Shown here in pieces: positions 28,320-35,593 of a stretch of DNA of 35,593 nucleotides. A program made the position numbers and the translations under genes. The notes under the pieces were generated by a model, which was not told where the DNA came from, searched no databases, and worked only from the letters and a program-made list of their open reading frames with translations. How positions within the stretch are numbered: the stretch's first letter is position 1; each line of letters opens with the position of its first letter. The DNA is from Alphaproteobacteria bacterium. Lineage in GTDB: Bacteria; Pseudomonadota; Alphaproteobacteria; ATCC43930; CGMCC-115725. Location: contig JAGXBG010000004.1 of the NCBI GenBank assembly GCA_018971215.1, positions 1 to 35,593 of the forward strand, written 5' to 3'.

Positions 28320-28878
28320 TTGTCGGCATGAAAACGGCGATCCCCGCCGCTTCATTCATGACCCGAAGGAGACCTTTCATGCGTAAGCAGCCGATTTTGC
28401 GCGCGCTCGCTCTGGCCACTGTGTTGGCGGCGCCGTTCACCCATGCCGCCCTGGCCGACACGTCGGAGCAGCAGGCAATGCACCAGACCTCGACGTCGGA
28501 TGCAGACCCCGCTTCCTCCAATGGCAGCGGTCCCTACGACACGTACAATCCACCGTTCGGCGATTAGTGTCGACGGCGCGCTCCAGTGCGCTAACCGACG
28601 CGCGGCGGCTGGGATGCACCCTCCCTGGCCGCCGCAAGCGCGATGCGCAACCGCTAGGCCGACACATCTGCAAGCCACAGAGTTCGTTAGTCGACGCCAA
28701 CAATGATTCAACGTCCGATCACGAACAAGCGAACACGAATAAATTGGCGACCGGCGTAATCTAGTCCGCATGAACGCGGCGATGACCGCCGCTTCACACC
28801 TCATCTGTAGGAGAGTTCCCATGCGTAAGCACTCGAATTGGCGCGCCCTTGCATTGGCCGCCCTGCTATCGACGCCAT
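28320..28878 (+). repeat. diverged tandem duplication: leader + signal peptide region (units near 28320-28480 and 28762-28922)
   Basis: Ungapped similarity from (GTC)GCATGAA through CGGCGATNNCCGCCGCTTCA to ATGCGTAAGCA in both copies, with 51 nt from upstream ATG to start ATG in each. Confidence 0.7.
28379..28567 (+). CDS. short secreted peptide, paralog A (62 aa)
   Basis: AAGGAG SD, signal peptide MRKQPILRALALATVLAAPFTHAALA|D, tail ending GPYDTYNPPFGD; paralogous to 28821-29000. Confidence 0.72.
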   Translation: MRKQPILRALALATVLAAPFTHAALADTSEQQAMHQTSTSDADPASSNGSGPYDTYNPPFGD

Positions 28879-29000
28879 TCGTCCAAGCGGCCCTCGCCGA
28901 CGAGCCGACCCAGCAGGCGATGTGGCGGATGGCGGCTGCGGAGCCGGTCACGGGCCTGACCGGTCCTTACGACGTGCCGGCGATCACCGCCGGGAATTAG
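28821..29000 (+). CDS. short secreted peptide, paralog B (59 aa)
   Basis: AGGAG SD, signal peptide MRKHSNWRALALAALLSTPFVQAALA|D, tail with GPYD; ungapped alignment to paralog A over 34 residues. Confidence 0.72.
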   Translation: MRKHSNWRALALAALLSTPFVQAALADEPTQQAMWRMAAAEPVTGLTGPYDVPAITAGN

Positions 29001-29188
29001 CGTCGGCGCGCACACGGCGTGCGCTCCTATTGTGCGGCGGCCGGGATTCCTCCTCTCCGGCCACCGTTTTTTTAGGTGTTTGGTTCTGTGACACGGTCAG
29101 CCAGAGCGATAATTCACTTCAATCTAATTGATACGAATATAAGTTCGTGCTCCCCTGATGCGCAGGTCTATCGCAAGGGGGGACGACG

Positions 29189-29743
29189 ATGGCACACAAA
29201 TACGTGAATTGGATGGGTATGGTGTTCGGCTTGGTGCTGGCGGCCGCCGTTTGTGCACCCACGGCGCGGGCCGCCGAAAGCCAGATCGAGCGCGGCAAGT
29301 ATCTGGTGACGATCGGGAGCTGCAACGACTGCCACACGCCGGGTGGCCTGATGGGCAAGCCCGATATGAAGCGTGATCTCGGCGGTTCGGACGTCGGCTT
29401 CGCCATTCCTGGCATGGGCGTGTTCGTCGGTCCCAACCTGACGCCCGACAAGGAAACCGGCCTCGGCAAGTGGACGACCAAACAGATCGTCACGGCGCTG
29501 ACCACCGGCAAGCGGCCGGATGGCCGCATGCTGGCGCCAATCATGCCGTACGAAGCGTTTTCGCACCTTACGCATGCCGACGCGCTGGCGATCGTCGCCT
29601 ACCTCAAGAGCCTGCCGCCGGTGAGCCACAAGGTCCCCGGCCCGTTCGGTCCGACCGAAAAGGTGACCGTGTTCGTCATGTCGGTGCAGCCCGCCGACAT
29701 CTACAACGGCTTGCCGAAGCCGCCAGTCGAACCGAAGAAATAA
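29189..29743 (+). CDS. secreted c-type cytochrome (single CxxCH)
   Basis: Signal peptide then RGKYLVTIGSCNDCHTPGGLMGKPDM...VGPNLTPDKETGLGKWT. Confidence 0.9.
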   Translation: MAHKYVNWMGMVFGLVLAAAVCAPTARAAESQIERGKYLVTIGSCNDCHTPGGLMGKPDMKRDLGGSDVGFAIPGMGVFVGPNLTPDKETGLGKWTTKQIVTALTTGKRPDGRMLAPIMPYEAFSHLTHADALAIVAYLKSLPPVSHKVPGPFGPTEKVTVFVMSVQPADIYNGLPKPPVEPKK

Positions 29744-29777
29744 CCGCGCTGCCGGCGCGCGCCCACAGGCGGGCGGG

Positions 29778-30245
29778 CTAATTCGCGGCGTCGCCCAAGG
29801 CGGCGGCGTACACGACGTCGCCGACCTTGATGCCGAGCCGGTCGACCGTGCCGCCGTTGAGCTCGAGCACGGCGATTGCCGGCGCGCGCGAGACGATGGT
29901 CGCATCCGACATCGGCACCGCGCGCTCGTGCAGGTCGACGATCTTGCCGCCGGCGGCGATGAACAGCATGTCGAGCGGGATCAACGTGTCGTGCATCCAG
30001 AAGGTCATGATCTGCGGCTGCGCGGCGACAAACAGCATGCCGGCGTCGGGCGCCAGACTGGAACGGAACATCAGGCCCTGTTCCTGCTGTTCCGGCGTCA
30101 AGGCGAGCTCGACGGTGAAATGCTGCCGCCCCTTGGCGGTGTCGATGCTGAGCGGCGCCGCGGTGAAGGTCTGGAAGGTCGCCGGCTGCGCGAAGGCCGT
30201 CGTCGCCAGCAGTTGCGCAAACACAACGAGGAAGGCGCGGCTCAT
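29778..30245 (-). CDS. DUF192 family secreted protein
   Basis: FTVELALTPEQQEQGLMFRSSLAPDAGMLFV...MTFWMHDTLIPLDMLFI. Confidence 0.92.
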   Translation of the reverse strand: MSRAFLVVFAQLLATTAFAQPATFQTFTAAPLSIDTAKGRQHFTVELALTPEQQEQGLMFRSSLAPDAGMLFVAAQPQIMTFWMHDTLIPLDMLFIAAGGKIVDLHERAVPMSDATIVSRAPAIAVLELNGGTVDRLGIKVGDVVYAAALGDAAN

Positions 30246-31573
30246 CGGAAGAACAGCCACGCCGTCAGCAGCAGCGGCGGCAGCAGAAAAACCGCCGACC
30301 ACCCGATATAAGCGGTGAAGTTGGGCATCTTGACGCCGTAGCTTTCGACCACCGATTTCACCATCAGGTTGGGCGCGTTGCCGATATAGGTGAACGCGCC
30401 GAAATACGACGCGCCGGCCGAGATCGCCGCCAGCGTCAGCGCCAGCTTGCCCGTCAGCAAGCCGGCATGGCCGCCGGCCAGACCGAAGAACACCAGATAG
30501 GCCGGCACATTGTCCAGAACCGACGACAGGCCGCCCGGCAGTAGATAGAACAGCACGTTGTTCGGCGTGCCGCCCGCGAACATATGCGCGAGCAACGGCG
30601 CCGCCGGTCCGGCGGTGCCGGCGAGCGCGATCGCATTGAGCGGCACCAATGTGACGAAAACCGCGGCAAACAAAATTGCCACCTCGGTGATCGGTGTCCA
30701 GACGAATTCGTTCTCCTGCCGGGTCGCCGGCTTGGTCAGTTTGAGCGACAGCAGCGCCAATACGATGAACAGCCCGTCGGCAACGATGTCGTTGAAGCTC
30801 CAGGCGACGCCCGCAATCGTCAGCCCGCCCGGCAACGGCAAATAAGTGCGCAGCATCATGGCGAGCGCCGCGCCGAACAGCAGCAGCAGGTTGACCGCAC
30901 CGTCGATGCCGAGCTTCTCGATCTCGGGCAATACCGCCGGCGCGGCGCGGTTATAGCGATAGCGATCGACGACGTAGAACATCGCCAGCAGGATTGCACT
31001 CAGCAGCAACGTCGGCGCCCACAAATGCTGCACCGGCCAGAAGAACGGCACGCCGCGCAGATATCCCAAGAACAGCGGTGGATTGCCAAGCGGTGTCAGC
31101 GCGCCGCCGACGTTGCACGCCAGAAAAATGAAGAACACGAAGACGTGCGCGGTGTGCGCGCGATGGCGGTTGGCGCGCACCAGCGGCCGCAGCATCAGTA
31201 GCGACGCACCCGGCGTACCGATCAGGCTTGCCGCGAGCGTACTCAGCGCGAGCAGCCCGGTGTTGACGCCGGGCGAACCGTGCGGCGTGCCGCGGATGCG
31301 CAAGCCGCCAGTGATGACGAACAGCGCGCCCAGCAGCAACACAAAGGGCACGTAAGTGTTGAGCGCCATATCGAGCAGCCGCGCGAACGACGCGGCGGCG
31401 CCTTCGATCGCGACATCGGGCACGACGAACGCCAGCGCCCAAACCGCAACCAGCTTGCCGTAATGGCGATGCCACAAATGCGGCGCTGCGACCGGCGCGA
31501 CCGCCAGCGTCAGCAGCAAGCCAACAAACGGCAGGCCCCAGGCCAAGCTGTTGTATGGAAGGCCCCCCGACAT
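30242..31573 (-). CDS. sodium:proton antiporter / citrate-transporter-like (IT superfamily) membrane protein
   Basis: Multi-TM; FFIFLACNVGGALTPLGNPPLFLGYLRGVPFFW, NAPNLMVKSVVESYGVKMPNF. Confidence 0.82.
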   Translation of the reverse strand: MSGGLPYNSLAWGLPFVGLLLTLAVAPVAAPHLWHRHYGKLVAVWALAFVVPDVAIEGAAASFARLLDMALNTYVPFVLLLGALFVITGGLRIRGTPHGSPGVNTGLLALSTLAASLIGTPGASLLMLRPLVRANRHRAHTAHVFVFFIFLACNVGGALTPLGNPPLFLGYLRGVPFFWPVQHLWAPTLLLSAILLAMFYVVDRYRYNRAAPAVLPEIEKLGIDGAVNLLLLFGAALAMMLRTYLPLPGGLTIAGVAWSFNDIVADGLFIVLALLSLKLTKPATRQENEFVWTPITEVAILFAAVFVTLVPLNAIALAGTAGPAAPLLAHMFAGGTPNNVLFYLLPGGLSSVLDNVPAYLVFFGLAGGHAGLLTGKLALTLAAISAGASYFGAFTYIGNAPNLMVKSVVESYGVKMPNFTAYIGWSAVFLLPPLLLTAWLFFR

Positions 31574-31690
31574 CGGTGCCGACTATGACCGAGGCTGCGC
31601 GCCGCACGCAACCCGCCCCGGCGGGCCGTGCGCTTGTCGCTGTCCGGCACGGGCGCTACGGTTTGCCGGCAAAAGACCAGGGGTGCCCGC

Positions 31691-32299
31691 ATGGACATGA
31701 CCGGCGAATACCGCGTCGCCGCGCCGCAGAAAAAAGTCTGGGACGCGCTCAACGATCCCGACATCCTCAAGCAATGCATCAGCGGCTGCGAGGAAGTGCA
31801 GAGGACCTCGCCGACCGAATTCACCGCCAAGGTGCAGGCGCGCGTCGGTCCGGTGAGCGCGCGCTTCGCCGGCAAGGTGACGCTCTCCGATCTCGATCCG
31901 CCGAACGGCTACAAGATCAGCGGCGAAGGCACCGGCGGCGTCGCCGGCTTCGCCAAAGGCGGCGCCGAAGTGCATCTGACGCCCGACGGCGACGCCACCA
32001 AGCTGTCCTATAAGGTGACGGCGCAGGTCGGCGGCAAGCTGGCACAGATCGGCTCGCGCCTGATCGACAGCACGGCGCGCAAATACGCCGACGATTTCTT
32101 TGCTAAGTTCGCGACGATCGTCGGCATGCCCGCGCAGGCGCCAGCGGCGGCACCAGCGCCCGTAACTGCGCCGAGCGCACCCCTGCCGTTGCCCACCGTT
32201 GCGCCAACGCCGCAAGAAGGCCGTCGCCTGCCGCCAGCGGTGTGGGCAGCGATCCTCGCCGTTTTGGTTGCGGCACTACTCTATTTCTTCACCCGCTGA
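31691..32299 (+). CDS. coxG: CoxG-family SRPBCC protein with C-terminal TM anchor
   Basis: [36 protein letters not shown]; Ala/Pro linker then [18 protein letters not shown]. Confidence 0.9.
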   Translation: MDMTGEYRVAAPQKKVWDALNDPDILKQCISGCEEVQRTSPTEFTAKVQARVGPVSARFAGKVTLSDLDPPNGYKISGEGTGGVAGFAKGGAEVHLTPDGDATKLSYKVTAQVGGKLAQIGSRLIDSTARKYADDFFAKFATIVGMPAQAPAAAPAPVTAPSAPLPLPTVAPTPQEGRRLPPAVWAAILAVLVAALLYFFTR

Positions 32300-32386
32300 C
32301 GCTTGACCGGGGCCGAATTCCGGCACGACAATCCGGGCAAGCAATAAGGCCGCGCCCGGCGCGCCACGACCGAGGAGGTTCCCAAA

Positions 32387-35235
<2,849 letters not shown>

Positions 35236-35255
35236 GATTCAGGGAGAGGCAAGCG

Positions 35256-35593
35256 ATGTATAATTTCGAATATCACAAAGCGAAAAACGTCGCGGACGCG
35301 TCGACGCTGATCACGCAGAAGAGCGAAGCCAAGCTCGTCGCCGGCGGCATGACGCTGATCCCGACCTTGAAGCAGCGCCTGGCTAAGCCGAGCGACCTGG
35401 TGGACCTCAACGGCATCGCCGAGCTCAAGGGCATCAAGCGCGAAGGCAACGCCGTGGTCATCGGCGCGATGACGCGGCACGTCGAGGCTGCGGAATCCGC
35501 CGAAGTACAGAAAGCGAGTCCCGCCCTCGCCCATCTCGCGTCGCATATCGGCGATCCGGCGGTGCGCAATCGCGGCACCCTCGGCGGCTCGAT
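35256..35593 (+). CDS. coxM: molybdenum hydroxylase FAD-binding medium subunit (CoxM-like), truncated at window end
   Basis: MYNFEYHKAKNVADA...LVAGGMTLIPTLKQRLAKPSDLVDLNGI...GDPAVRNRGTLGGS. Confidence 0.92.
   Translation, partial: MYNFEYHKAKNVADASTLITQKSEAKLVAGGMTLIPTLKQRLAKPSDLVDLNGIAELKGIKREGNAVVIGAMTRHVEAAESAEVQKASPALAHLASHIGDPAVRNRGTLGGS

Noticed and set aside
28352-28951. 199-aa minus-strand ORF with internal repetition
   Set aside because: Its repeats are the antisense of the two duplicated secreted-peptide genes

Overview
High-GC alphaproteobacterial chromosome segment. Most of it is recognisable housekeeping synteny: dacA(partial)-tmk-holB-metG / tatD-MBL hydrolase / mazG / hydroxyisobutyrate-dehydrogenase-like / hflX-hfq / HAD / dat / ntrX-ntrY-ntrC-ntrB-dusB / ispDF-pgpA-cinA. 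The accessory right half holds an MFS/TetR divergent pair with a dense dyad array between them, an MGDG-synthase-like glycosyltransferase divergent from a second MFS protein, a small NrtS-like protein, a complex I NDUFS4-like gene between tRNA-Pro and tRNA-Arg, and an O-methyltransferase. It continues with two tandem paralogous short secreted peptides, a c-type cytochrome, a DUF192 protein, an ion transporter and a coxG-coxS-coxL-coxM(partial) molybdenum hydroxylase cluster of form II type. The best candidates for undescribed biology are the tandem secreted peptides with a conserved leader hairpin, the triple-dyad operator region, the tRNA-NDUFS4-tRNA arrangement and the glycosyltransferase/MFS pair. 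No CRISPR array, rRNA, transposase or prophage was seen. All calls come from reading the sequence; no database search was run.
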